Shown here one piece after another: positions 8,495 to 17,821 of a DNA stretch of 64,000 nt. The position numbers were made by a program, and so were the translations under genes. Each line of letters starts with the position of its first letter. Position 1 is the first letter of the stretch. Origin of the DNA: Ancylothrix sp. D3o (GTDB lineage: Bacteria > Cyanobacteriota > Cyanobacteriia > Cyanobacteriales > Oscillatoriaceae); contig NZ_JAMXEX010000005.1 of NCBI RefSeq assembly GCF_025370775.1, positions 301,880 to 365,879 of the forward strand, given 5' to 3'. The notes beneath the pieces are model-generated. The model was not told where the DNA came from, made no database searches, and was given only the letters and a program-made list of their open reading frames with translations.

Positions 8495-10330
8495 ATGTTA
8501 TCTTTTCAGCAAAACGCGAAATTATATACAAAAATGGTTAAAAATCACGCTTGCATAGCCATAGGCATTAATCATTATCAGTGCTTCGCCCCCTTAAACT
8601 ACGCGCTTCACGACGCTGAGGCACTATACAATTTTTTGGTGAGCGAAGTCAGCATTGGTGGCGAGGGCTGTGTGTTAATGACCGACTCTTCACCGGCCTA
8701 TGGCGAGTCTTCCACCCATCCCAACCGCGAAAATATTCTCCAAATAATAGACATTGTTTGCCGAGAAAAACTGCAAAAAGATGATTTATTATGGTTCTTT
8801 TTTAGCGGCTATGGCGTCAGCTACCAAGGGCAAGATTATTTAATGCCAGCTTATGGCGATCCAGCAGATATCCCCGCTACCGGCATTGCCATGCAAGAGT
8901 TATTTGCCACCCTCAAAAATGCCAACTCTCAAATGGTAGCCGTCTTGTTAGATATCAACCGCGTATCAGGAATAGCAGGTTCAGAAGTTGTCGGCAAAGA
9001 AACTTTGGAACTCGCAAAACGCTATGAAATTCCGACGCTGCTTTCTTGCCAAAGTGAGCAATTTTCCCGCGAGGCGAGAACCCTACGGCATGGGTTGTTT
9101 GCAGCTTGTTTGTTGGATGGGTTGCGTTATAACCGCTGTCTTAATTTAGAAAGTTTAAGCCAGTATTTAACCCGCCGTTTGCCGGAATTATGCGAACACC
9201 ATAATTTGCCGATACAAGAGCCGGTTAGTTGCATTTATCCCGATGTCAAAGGGCAGTGGTTAATCTGGCCCCAAAATCAAGTGGTGGCGGCTTCTGCGTC
9301 GCTGAATGGTTCTCGAAACAATCAGCCCTCTAATAATGGTTCGCGTCCTGTTTCTAGTGGCCCTTTGTACCGAGATGTCGGTTCTGATCAGCCTCCACTT
9401 AGCAATACTGTCCATAGCGAGTTAAAAAATACCAAACCTCTCCCCTCCCCCGTCCCCGCGTCTCCTCTTCCCCCCGTCTCAAAATCTAAAAATCCTCCCG
9501 TCTCGGTGTCTCCTCTCCTCTGGGGTGGTGCTGGGTTGTTGGTTTTGCTTTTGGGGGTGCTGGTTGGCCGGACGGCGTTTGTTTCCCCAGTACCCTCGAC
9601 TGCACCGGCTCGTCCCTCTGTCGCCTCTAGGGTCGATGATCAGAAGCCTGATCCTTCTTCAGTTGAAGTTAGCGAAGCTACACCGGCTGCGGTGGCTGAA
9701 AAAACACCCAAAAATAATAATTCTCTACCATCAACAGCGGCTTCCCAAAAATTGCTCGACCAGGCCGTGCTTTTGGTGGAGCCGGTCTCAGCATCCCGGT
9801 TTAGTTATGCCATTGCTAAAGCTAGTCAAATTCCCCCAGGGGATGCTCTTTATCCAGAAGCGCAGCAAAATATTCAGCGCTGGTCCTCTGTAATTTTGGA
9901 TATTGCTAAGGGTCGAGCTAAACAAGGCAATTTTTCGGGGGCCATCGCGGCGGCCAAATTGGTGCCAAAAAGTCAAGAGGCTTTAAATCAGCAGGCCCAA
10001 GCTTTGTTAGGGCAATGGCAAAGTCAGTTTCAGCTACAACAAGCCAACCAGCAACGGTTACGAGTGGCGAGCGCTTCTATCCGTCGGGGTTCGCTAGACT
10101 CCTATGTGCGGGCAATTGCTAGTGCTCGTCAAATACGGGCCGGTCAGCCAAGTTACGCCCAGGCTCAGGTTTTGATCGGCCAGTGGGGTCAGGAAATTTA
10201 TAACATTGCTCTTTATCGTGCGGCGCGGGGCCGGTTGAGTTCTGCAATTGAGGCGGCTTCTTTGGTGCCAAAAGAGGCTGCCGTTTATTCTCAGGCTCAA
10301 AAATCAATTCAGCAATGGCAAAGGCGTTAA
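8495..10330 (+). CDS. Caspase-like (peptidase C14) protein with substituted catalytic dyad
   Basis: 611 residues; a start at the Met of MVKNHACIAIG (8534) is also plausible. The N-terminal 240 residues have the caspase/orthocaspase p20 pattern: IAIGINHY, ALHDAEALYNFL, DLLWFFFSGYG, VAVLLDINRVSG. The catalytic His of FFSGHG is Tyr106 and the catalytic Cys of LDxC is Asn155, so cysteine protease activity is not expected. Residues about 270-335 are Pro/Ser rich, followed by one membrane helix (LLWGGAGLLVLLLGVLVG). The C-terminus carries two copies of an alpha-helical repeat (AIAKASQIPPGD and AIASARQIRAGQ, each followed by an IxxWxxxI-type block). Known cyanobacterial families include dyad-less orthocaspase homologues. 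Probably a membrane-anchored scaffold or sensor. Confidence 0.85.
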   Translation: MLSFQQNAKLYTKMVKNHACIAIGINHYQCFAPLNYALHDAEALYNFLVSEVSIGGEGCVLMTDSSPAYGESSTHPNRENILQIIDIVCREKLQKDDLLWFFFSGYGVSYQGQDYLMPAYGDPADIPATGIAMQELFATLKNANSQMVAVLLDINRVSGIAGSEVVGKETLELAKRYEIPTLLSCQSEQFSREARTLRHGLFAACLLDGLRYNRCLNLESLSQYLTRRLPELCEHHNLPIQEPVSCIYPDVKGQWLIWPQNQVVAASASLNGSRNNQPSNNGSRPVSSGPLYRDVGSDQPPLSNTVHSELKNTKPLPSPVPASPLPPVSKSKNPPVSVSPLLWGGAGLLVLLLGVLVGRTAFVSPVPSTAPARPSVASRVDDQKPDPSSVEVSEATPAAVAEKTPKNNNSLPSTAASQKLLDQAVLLVEPVSASRFSYAIAKASQIPPGDALYPEAQQNIQRWSSVILDIAKGRAKQGNFSGAIAAAKLVPKSQEALNQQAQALLGQWQSQFQLQQANQQRLRVASASIRRGSLDSYVRAIASARQIRAGQPSYAQAQVLIGQWGQEIYNIALYRAARGRLSSAIEAASLVPKEAAVYSQAQKSIQQWQRR

Positions 10331-10407
10331 AAAGCCGCCCATTTCCATTTTCCATCTAGGCGCGGGTATGGGGACTTCTCCCCTACCCCATTGTCAATTC
10401 CTAATTT

Positions 10408-12942
10408 CTATTTAAGAGGAATTTCTATTTGAAACTCTCTGCCTTGTTTAGAGCGAGAAAGATAGTGGAAGTTTCCTTTGTGTTTTTCGACGATGATTTG
10501 ATAGCTTATGGCTAGTCTTAAGTTGTCATTGTTTCCCTCTGGTTTGGTGGCTGCATAGATGGCATTCAAGGCTTTGTTAATTATTTCTTGCGGCAGTCCG
10601 GGGCCGTTATCGGCTATGGAAATGCGAATCCAAGGGACATCATCGCTTTTTCTTTGGTTATTTTCTGTTTGATGGGCGATTGCTTGGCTATTGATTAATT
10701 CGGTTCGGATGGTAATTTGGTTGGGATTTTCTTTAATTTCTACCAGGGTTCTTTGTCGGTCTCTTTCTTCTAAGGCTTCAATGGCGTTAGTGAGCAAGTT
10801 CATAAAGACTTGATTGAGGGAGCCAGGGTAACATTCAACTTCCGGCAAATTGCTATAGTTTTTGATAATTTGTATCCCCGGATAATCAGTTTTGGGTTTG
10901 AGCCGGTGGCTTAAAAGCATTAGGGTACTTTCTATTCCGTCGTGGATGTTAACCGGCTTCATTTCTGATTCGTCAACGCGGGAAAAAACTCTTAAAGACT
11001 GAACAATATCGCAGATCCGCTCGGCTCCGACTTTCATGGAATTTAGCAACTTTGGCAAGTCTTCAAGGATAAATTCTAAATCGATTTCTTCTTGCTTTTC
11101 GTTGATTTGGGTAGTGGCTGCCAGCGAGTTATTCACATAAAGGTTGAGCAAATCAATGAGGTCTTGGGAGTAGGTGGTGGCGTGGGAAAGGTTGCCGTAA
11201 ATAAAGTTGATTGGGTTATTCATTTCGTGAGCTATACCGGCCACTAACTGCCCCAAAGTTGACATTTTTTCACTTTGAATTAATTGGGTTTGGGTTCGTT
11301 GTAGTTCTTGGATAGCTACTTCTAGTTGGTGGGCTTTTTCTCTTTCTCTGGCTTCCGATTGTTGCAAGGCTGCGTTTAATTTTGCCAGTTCTTCGGCGTT
11401 TCTCAGCACAATTGTGATGATGGCGTTTCTTAATTCGAGGGCGGCGTCTATTTCACATTCTTTCCAAGGTAATGATTTGGCTTTGACTATTTCTTTCCAT
11501 AATTCAAAAGATTTACGCGGCGAAAGTCTCACTGTCCCGTCTTCTTCTATTTCTACGCTTTTGCTAGGGTTGCCGGCCCAGTGTACGGTTTGAAGGACTT
11601 CGGGCCGAAACCAGATAACATAACTATTTTGGGTGGGAGAAAATGATAGGGCTATCAGTCCGCTGCCGGTTTCTTTAAAGTCTTCTGCCGGTTTATATTC
11701 TTTGGCAAGACAGTCTGTGGCATATAACAAGTTGTGGTTAAGTTTTTTGTGCAACCACTTTGTTAAGCCTTGTAATTGTTCGGTTTGGGGGGTTTCTCCC
11801 AAGGTTTCCCATTTGTCGCCGGCTTTGATGATGGCTCCTGTGGCTCCTACAACATCTAGCAAATTGGGTTTATGTTTCAATAATCCGTCTATGTAATCTT
11901 TTTCATTGCTCATGTATTCAATTAATTTGGCATTAATTGATTTTAAGCTAATTTGATATTCGTAATCTTCATTTTGTTTTTTGGAGGCAATTTCAAAGGA
12001 AATGACTTGTCCAATAAATTCGCAGGCTTTACGAATTTCATAGGAAACGTATTTTGGAGTTTGGTGATGACAGGCTATCAATCCCCACAGTTTTTGCCCT
12101 TTTAATAGGGAAATGGACATGGATGCTCTAACACCCATATTTTGCAGATATTCTATATGCAGGGGTGAAACACTCCTCAGCACTGCGTTGCCAAGATCGA
12201 GGGGTTGATTGGTCAGGGGGTTGTAGCGAGGTATCAGTTCTACCGCCTCATAATTGACATCTGCTATTAATCTCAGCGCGTTATAAGTATAAAGTTCTCT
12301 TGCTTGTTTGGGAATGTCTGAGACAGGGTAATGCAAGCCTAAAAAGGGTGCTAGGTTTTCTTGTTTGGCTTCGGCTATGACTTCTCCGTTGTGATCTGGG
12401 TCAAATCTGTACACCATGACACGATCAAAGCCGGTTAGTTGTTGCACTTCTTTGACTGCAATTTCGCACATTTTTTGCAGGGTTGTGGCGTTTTGCAGTT
12501 TGGTGGTGGAGGATCTGACTCGATGGTAAAAGCTTAGGAAATTGTCGGTTTCTATCGCTAATTCTGGCTCTAATTCTAAGATGACTGCTCCCCCAGAACG
12601 GTGAATAATACCGTTAAATGGGGTTTTTGTTTTGTCTAGGGATACGTTGATTTTGATTGGATTAACTGTTTCTATATTTTCGTGTTCTACATAAGATTTT
12701 ATCTGATTAATTTCCTCATCTTTTAGCAAAAAGCTTAACTGTTCGTTGAGCAAATCAAGACTTGGTATCCCCAAGAATTTTGCTGTGTTATTGCTGACTT
12801 GTAATATTTTTAAATCTGGTTCTTCCAACACCATCATAATGCCGTGCGGCTGGATAGTTCCGGGGAGGTGTATAGGTTCTCGGTCGCAGTTTGTTAAATC
12901 AAATTCTTCTTGTTCTCTGCTGATAGTTTCTGGTGGGTTCAT
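10408..12942 (-). CDS. Bacteriophytochrome-type sensor histidine kinase, degenerate ATP lid
   Basis: 844 residues. Order: PAS (about 15-120), GAF (about 140-310), PHY (about 330-510), coiled linker, DHp (about 550-680), ATPase domain. Cys19 in LTNCDREPIHLPG is where bacteriophytochromes attach biliverdin. The GAF position that carries Cys in Cph1 is Leu261 (SPLHIEYLQNMG), so it should be a BphP type. PVSDIPKQAREL and PRKSFELW are the PASDIP and PHY tongue motifs. H572 (AGIAHEMNNP) is the phospho-acceptor. The N box and DNGPGLP are present, but the F box and G2 box have decayed to KALNAIYAATKPEGNNDNL, so kinase output may be weak or lost. No adjacent response regulator. Red/far-red light sensing is the family role. 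Confidence 0.9.
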   Translation of the reverse strand: MNPPETISREQEEFDLTNCDREPIHLPGTIQPHGIMMVLEEPDLKILQVSNNTAKFLGIPSLDLLNEQLSFLLKDEEINQIKSYVEHENIETVNPIKINVSLDKTKTPFNGIIHRSGGAVILELEPELAIETDNFLSFYHRVRSSTTKLQNATTLQKMCEIAVKEVQQLTGFDRVMVYRFDPDHNGEVIAEAKQENLAPFLGLHYPVSDIPKQARELYTYNALRLIADVNYEAVELIPRYNPLTNQPLDLGNAVLRSVSPLHIEYLQNMGVRASMSISLLKGQKLWGLIACHHQTPKYVSYEIRKACEFIGQVISFEIASKKQNEDYEYQISLKSINAKLIEYMSNEKDYIDGLLKHKPNLLDVVGATGAIIKAGDKWETLGETPQTEQLQGLTKWLHKKLNHNLLYATDCLAKEYKPAEDFKETGSGLIALSFSPTQNSYVIWFRPEVLQTVHWAGNPSKSVEIEEDGTVRLSPRKSFELWKEIVKAKSLPWKECEIDAALELRNAIITIVLRNAEELAKLNAALQQSEAREREKAHQLEVAIQELQRTQTQLIQSEKMSTLGQLVAGIAHEMNNPINFIYGNLSHATTYSQDLIDLLNLYVNNSLAATTQINEKQEEIDLEFILEDLPKLLNSMKVGAERICDIVQSLRVFSRVDESEMKPVNIHDGIESTLMLLSHRLKPKTDYPGIQIIKNYSNLPEVECYPGSLNQVFMNLLTNAIEALEERDRQRTLVEIKENPNQITIRTELINSQAIAHQTENNQRKSDDVPWIRISIADNGPGLPQEIINKALNAIYAATKPEGNNDNLRLAISYQIIVEKHKGNFHYLSRSKQGREFQIEIPLK

Positions 12943-13358
12943 ATTTTTAGCTTATCCTTTTGACATCGCCAATTCACAGGTTTTTTGGCTATTACAACCT
13001 TTACATTAGTTTATTTTTACTGGGCCGAAAAGTCAAGATAAAAAGTGTTCGGGGCGTTTGTTTGCTTTGAAAAAGTACCTTGATGAACAAACTTATGCTT
13101 TGACTAGAAAAGTTTTATATTATTGCCAAAACAACTTTGCTGGTAAACCGCCTGGGTTTTCATTTTTTGGGAAAAGTTTTGTTGAAGTTGACCTCGCTCA
13201 ATGCTTTTTAATAAAAGTCTTGATGGTTGAGGCTTAAATTTTTGCTTAATTATATACTTTTATGCTCCAAAAAGCAATCTTGACCGCCCCGTTCCAAAAA
13301 GACGGTGCGCTCTCTAATGATTTGCATTCAAAAGCTTGATAAACCGAATGCTATAAGT
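12943..13358. other. Spacer between the two photoreceptor kinases
   Basis: 416 AT-rich bases between the start of the bacteriophytochrome gene and the stop of the upstream cyanobacteriochrome kinase. It should hold the promoter of the former, but I see no convincing -35/-10 pair. A weak CCGT/ACGG stem lies near 13290-13310. No small gene supported. Confidence 0.4.
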
Positions 13359-16133
13359 TTAAACGTGCTTTGCCCCGTTCTTGGAGACTGTGAGGGCACA
13401 ATTTGGATGAGAGTGGATTGTGGGTATCTGAATACAAAATTCCGTCCCTCGATCAATTTGAGAGTGACACTCAAAACACCCGCCGTGTTTATCGACAACA
13501 ATTTGCCGGCTAATAGATAAACCCATGCCGGTGCCTTTGCCGATTTCTTTGGTGGTAAAAAACGGTTCAAATATTTTAGCTCTGACTGATTCTGGCATTC
13601 CGGGGCCATTATCTGCAATTTGGATACGAACATAGGGGATACATTCGTCTGAAAAGTTGTCCGAGTTGGGATCAAGAAAACGCTGGCCGGTGACTAGAGA
13701 AGTGCGGATCGTAATTTGGCTGGGTTTAGCTTGAATATCTGCGAGTGTGCGTTGTTTGTCGTATTCATCGAGGGCGTCAATGGCGTTGCTAATGACGTTC
13801 ATAAAGACTTGATTAAGCGAACCGGCATAACATTCCACCAAAGGTAAATTGCCATATTCTTTAACCAGACGAATTCCGGGGCGATCTGGCTTGATTTTGA
13901 GCCGGTGATGGAGAATCATCAGGGTGCTGTCGATGCCTTCATGGATATCAACCGGCTTCATTTGTGATTGTTCGAGGCGAGAAAAATTGCGTAATGAGAG
14001 AACAATTTGACGGATGCGATCAGCCCCGACTTGCATAGAGGAAAGCATTTTTGGCAAGTCATCGATAACAAAATCCAGTTCCATTTCTTCGATAAGTTGC
14101 TCAATTTCTGCATCCGGGTTAGGGTAACGTTGCTGATAGAGTTGCAAAAGTTCGAGCAAATTGTTGGCGTATTCAGTGGCGTGGATGAGGTTGCCGTTGA
14201 TGAAGTTAACGGGGTTATTAATTTCGTGGGCAACACCGGCCACCAACTGCCCCAAACTTGACATTTTTTCGCTTTGGATAAGTTGGGTTTGAATTTGTTG
14301 TAAATTGTCTAAAGTTTCGGCGAGTTGTCGGGCGTGGGCTTTGGCAGAAGCGGCGGCGGCTTGGCTTTGTTCGTAAAGTTCTGCTTGCTGGATGGCGATG
14401 GCGGCTTGACTGGCTAATTGTTGGAGGGTATGAATTTCATAACTGTGCCAGTGGCGGGGGGCTATGCAGGAGTGAGCAATGAGTAAGCCCCACAATTGAT
14501 CGTCCATATTGATCGGCACAATTAGATTGGCTTGGACGTGGAATTTTTGCAAAAATTCCCGGTGACAGGGGCTTATATTCTCCTCTTCAATGTTGTTAAT
14601 TGCCCTGGTTTTTCCGCGTAAATAATCGCTGACACATTCTTGGGGGAAGCACTCGCCTTTAGTTTCTATTCCTAATACTGAGGAGCATTCGTTGGTTTTG
14701 TCTTCAAAGGTGACTTGTCCGCTGCGGTCGGATTTTAACTGATAAATCACTACTCGGTCTGCATTGAGGAGGTTTCTTACTTCTTTAACGATGGTTTGGA
14801 GGATGGTTTGGAGGTCTAGGGTGCTGCGTATTTGGTTGGTGATTTGTTTGAGGGCGTGGGTGAGTTCGAGGCTTTGTTGTAGTTGGGCGGTGCGTTCTTT
14901 TACTTGGTTTTCTAGGTTGGCGTTGAGTTGCTGTACTTCTTGATAAAGCAGGTATTGTTGAATTGCCATTGAGAAGTGATTGCCCAGGGCTTTGGCGAGT
15001 TCTAGGTCGTCAGCTTTCCAGGGGCAAGATTGGCCTTTTTTCGTTTCTCGTTTGGGTTCAAAGGTTTGTCTGGGACGTTGCGGTTTTTCGGGGGTTGGAT
15101 AGTGGCCGGCCCACCATTTTTCTATTTCAATTTCGTTGCGAAAGATGCTGAGGTAGCCGATAAATTGATTGCGATAGTGCAGGGGGATGATGATCAGTCC
15201 CCTGATGGGGGTGGTTTCAAAGGCTTTGATCAGGGTTTGAAGTTCGGGCTGTTTGTAGATGTCTTTGATGGCAATTGGTTGGTTTTTTTCCTGGCTTTGA
15301 GTCCAAAAGGGGTGTTTTTCGAGGGGTTGATCGGGGGGTGTTGGTTGGTAGCCGGTGGTGAAGAGTTGGTGCGTTTCCCCGATGTAGAGTCTGCCTCCGC
15401 TGCCTTTGAGGGCGGCTTTTGTGGCTTCGAGGGCAGTTTCTAGTTGCAGGGTGGGGCTGGCGTGCAGCAGGCTGGCGATGCTGTTGATGGTTGCTTCTCT
15501 CTGTTGCTGTTGACGGGCTACTTTGAGCATCGTGGAGTGGGCGATGGCAATGGAGACTTGATCGGCGACTTGTTGAACGAGTTCCAGGTCTTCTTCAAAG
15601 ATAAGCTGCGATTGGGTGTGGTGGGAGACGAGTAAACCCCACAGGTTATCGCCGTCAAAGATGGGCACGACTAGGGATGATTGAATGCCCATTGCTTGCA
15701 GGTAAGCTATGTGGCAAGGGTCTACTGGGCGGTAGTTGACGTTTGATGTGGGTATGGTGTCGCCGTTTTCGCTGCGGTTGGGTACCGACCAGGTGAGTTG
15801 TTGGGTACTGACATCAACAATGGAGCGCACTCCTCCTTTTATGAATTGTTCTCTGGCTTGGGGGGGAATGTCGGCGTCGGGGAAATGCAGTCCTACCATT
15901 GAGGGCAGTCTGCTGGTATCAACGGATTCGGCGATGACTTGGCCGCTGCCGTCTGCATGAAATTCATAGACCATTACTCGGTCGCTTTTTAGCAGCGCCC
16001 GCATTTCGCTGACTGTGGCTGCTAAGATTTCTTGCAATTCTAATGACTGCCTGATGCGGTTGGTCATGCGGTGCAGCAAAACTTCTTGGTTTAGTATTAT
16101 CTGTTTTGTTTGGGGGTTTTGTAATGTATTCAT
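13359..16133 (-). CDS. Multi-GAF, cyanobacteriochrome-type sensor histidine kinase
   Basis: 924 residues: GAF1 (about 25-205), GAF2 (about 215-395), a coiled stretch, GAF3 (about 425-585), DHp and ATPase. GAF1 has DPCHIAYLQAMG (Cys140) and GAF3 has SPCHREFLQKF (Cys523), the Cys-His signature that binds phycocyanobilin in cyanobacteriochromes and Cph1-like phytochromes. GAF2 lacks it. There is no PHY domain, as expected for a cyanobacteriochrome. The kinase is intact: H636 in AGVAHEINNP, N box, DNGPGMP, FEPFFTTK and GKGTGMGL. The DHp and ATPase region is closely related to that of the adjacent phytochrome. No signal peptide or membrane segment, so cytosolic. Orphan kinase; output partner unknown. 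Confidence 0.9.
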   Translation of the reverse strand: MNTLQNPQTKQIILNQEVLLHRMTNRIRQSLELQEILAATVSEMRALLKSDRVMVYEFHADGSGQVIAESVDTSRLPSMVGLHFPDADIPPQAREQFIKGGVRSIVDVSTQQLTWSVPNRSENGDTIPTSNVNYRPVDPCHIAYLQAMGIQSSLVVPIFDGDNLWGLLVSHHTQSQLIFEEDLELVQQVADQVSIAIAHSTMLKVARQQQQREATINSIASLLHASPTLQLETALEATKAALKGSGGRLYIGETHQLFTTGYQPTPPDQPLEKHPFWTQSQEKNQPIAIKDIYKQPELQTLIKAFETTPIRGLIIIPLHYRNQFIGYLSIFRNEIEIEKWWAGHYPTPEKPQRPRQTFEPKRETKKGQSCPWKADDLELAKALGNHFSMAIQQYLLYQEVQQLNANLENQVKERTAQLQQSLELTHALKQITNQIRSTLDLQTILQTIVKEVRNLLNADRVVIYQLKSDRSGQVTFEDKTNECSSVLGIETKGECFPQECVSDYLRGKTRAINNIEEENISPCHREFLQKFHVQANLIVPINMDDQLWGLLIAHSCIAPRHWHSYEIHTLQQLASQAAIAIQQAELYEQSQAAAASAKAHARQLAETLDNLQQIQTQLIQSEKMSSLGQLVAGVAHEINNPVNFINGNLIHATEYANNLLELLQLYQQRYPNPDAEIEQLIEEMELDFVIDDLPKMLSSMQVGADRIRQIVLSLRNFSRLEQSQMKPVDIHEGIDSTLMILHHRLKIKPDRPGIRLVKEYGNLPLVECYAGSLNQVFMNVISNAIDALDEYDKQRTLADIQAKPSQITIRTSLVTGQRFLDPNSDNFSDECIPYVRIQIADNGPGMPESVRAKIFEPFFTTKEIGKGTGMGLSISRQIVVDKHGGCFECHSQIDRGTEFCIQIPTIHSHPNCALTVSKNGAKHV

Positions 16134-16408
16134 TGTTGGGGATCTAAGATTTTTTGTTGGATTTAGGTGTTTGTATTTATTAAATTTTTAGGCTTTGTTG
16201 CACATCCGTAAAATTCCCTGATTTTTTATATAAATTTCCTAATAGCTCAGGAAATGTGCTTAGTCTTTAGCTTAATGTAAACTAAGGATGGCTGGCAACC
16301 GAAAGGTAAAAGATGGCTGGGGATCGCTTTGAGCGCATTTAGGACATAAAATACTGCTATTGCTTTAGTTTTTCCAGGTAGTGTGCACAGAAGCACCCAA
16401 TTAACTGC

Positions 16409-16867
16409 CTACTGTTGTCCTAAGCGGTGGCGTATTTCTAGGCGCACGCTCATTAAAATTTTTCCCAATTGATTTTGGCCTGTTTTATCGGCTCCGCACC
16501 CCCAGTAATAATCTCTTGGGGAGTCTTCGACGATGATTTCATCACCTGTTGCTAAAAGCAAGGTTTGAATATCTCTATGGGTGAGAAATTTGGTTAAGAC
16601 GGCTTCCCGCATAATATTATATTTTGTTTGTTCCCAGTCTGGACGCAAAATGCGACAGGGATCTCGTCCGAGGGCGGCGGCTTCTTGGGGAGTTGGGGCG
16701 CTGTGGATCTGGGGAATTATTGCTTCACATTGACTACCGGCAAATTTTTGGGCTTGATAGTAATGTTCTACTGTGGGCCAGTCAAGGCCGCCTAGATGTA
16801 TGCCATGCGGTGAAAAGTTGGATAAATAACCGTAGGGATCGCTAACTTTATAAAAGTAAATGGTCAT
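16409..16867 (-). CDS. NADAR/YbiA-family N-glycosidase
   Basis: 152 residues, the full length of a NADAR domain protein. Features: FYKVSDPYGYLSNFSPHGI, PTVEHYYQAQKF, and the C-terminal DYYWGCGADKTGQNQLGKIL with its W-G and N-LG motif. The family includes YbiA/RibX, which hydrolyses the N-glycosidic bond of early riboflavin-pathway intermediates, and other members that remove ADP-ribose from guanine. ATG at 16867. Monocistronic, with about 275 and 300 bases of spacer on either side. Which substrate applies cannot be decided from sequence. Confidence 0.85.
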   Translation of the reverse strand: MTIYFYKVSDPYGYLSNFSPHGIHLGGLDWPTVEHYYQAQKFAGSQCEAIIPQIHSAPTPQEAAALGRDPCRILRPDWEQTKYNIMREAVLTKFLTHRDIQTLLLATGDEIIVEDSPRDYYWGCGADKTGQNQLGKILMSVRLEIRHRLGQQ

Positions 16868-17167
16868 TTTATGCGCTGATTGGTTCTGGGGTAAAACTGT
16901 TACGTTAGTTTATTGACAGAGTTTAAGTTTTTGTCAAGTTTTTGAACTCGACGCCGATCATCGCCTGTTTGGCTGCGATAGGCATTGAAAAAACCCTCCT
17001 ATAGCATGACTTATAATGGCTGGTGCTTATTTCTGCTGTTAGTAAAACTTGACGCTAGATGAGGCGGTTGGTTTGTTTGGGGCTTTGGCGGTTGATTACT
17101 TGCAAGTTTAATGCAAGGTTTTTGATAAAAATTGATTGAATGCTAATCTCTCAAAAAGGTGTGGGTG

Positions 17168-17776
17168 ATGAAAACGGCTGGTTTTGAAAAAAGTAACCTT
17201 GGTTGGCAATTTGGACAAGTTCAGCAACAAGTGGCTGAGTGGGTGGAGTTACAGCTTTCTAAACTTAATTTCAACGGCCAAAAGCAGGCTCCGCCGGGGG
17301 AATGGCGTTTAGATTGGCTTGAGGGGTTTTTGCGGGGGATGTTTTGGGTGATTTTGGCTTTGTTGCTTGGTTGGCTGGTTTGGCTGGCTTGGCGGCTGTG
17401 GCCGATTGGTTCGCGGCGGTTGCGGGATTTGCTGAATTTTTCGCAGACACCGGCCCCTAAACCGGAGAAACCGATGCCAACGGCTGCTGAATGGCTGACT
17501 AAGGCGGCACAGTTGAGGCGGGAAGGTGATTTTGGTTTGGCGGCCCGGTGTCTTTATTTGGCAATGTTACAGCGCTTGAATGACTCTGGTAGGGTTAAGA
17601 GCCAAGCGAGCTTAACGGATGGGGAATACCGGCAGTTGTTGAGGGGATTTTCGGGCCGGCAAGGTTGTGAGGTTTTACTTTCGACGCATGAGGCGCAATG
17701 TTTTGGGGAAATGCCGATAACGGCGGAGGATTTTGAACGGTGTCAGGAGGCTTTTGGGGAAATTGAAAAGCTATAG
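17168..17776 (+). CDS. DUF4129-domain membrane protein
   Basis: 202 residues from the ATG at 17168, which has AAAGGT 7 bases upstream; a GTG at 17159 is also in frame. One long membrane helix (MFWVILALLLGWLVWLAWRL, about residues 60-80) is followed by the DUF4129 C-terminal helical region, AAQLRREGDFGLAARCLYLA and LTDGEYRQLL. DUF4129 proteins lie next to MoxR/DUF58 genes in many bacteria, sometimes fused to transglutaminase. It is the first gene of a locus DUF4129, DUF4350, MoxR, all on this strand. Exact biochemical role unknown. Confidence 0.78.
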   Translation: MKTAGFEKSNLGWQFGQVQQQVAEWVELQLSKLNFNGQKQAPPGEWRLDWLEGFLRGMFWVILALLLGWLVWLAWRLWPIGSRRLRDLLNFSQTPAPKPEKPMPTAAEWLTKAAQLRREGDFGLAARCLYLAMLQRLNDSGRVKSQASLTDGEYRQLLRGFSGRQGCEVLLSTHEAQCFGEMPITAEDFERCQEAFGEIEKL

Positions 17777-17821
17777 GGTTTATAGAAGATGAGTTTTTAA
17801 TATTTTGGAGGATATAATAAT

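Noticed and set aside
15030-15443. 137-residue plus-strand frame inside the GAF kinase
   Set aside because: Antisense shadow, Gly/Phe-rich, no ribosome site; the kinase on the other strand is fully supported.
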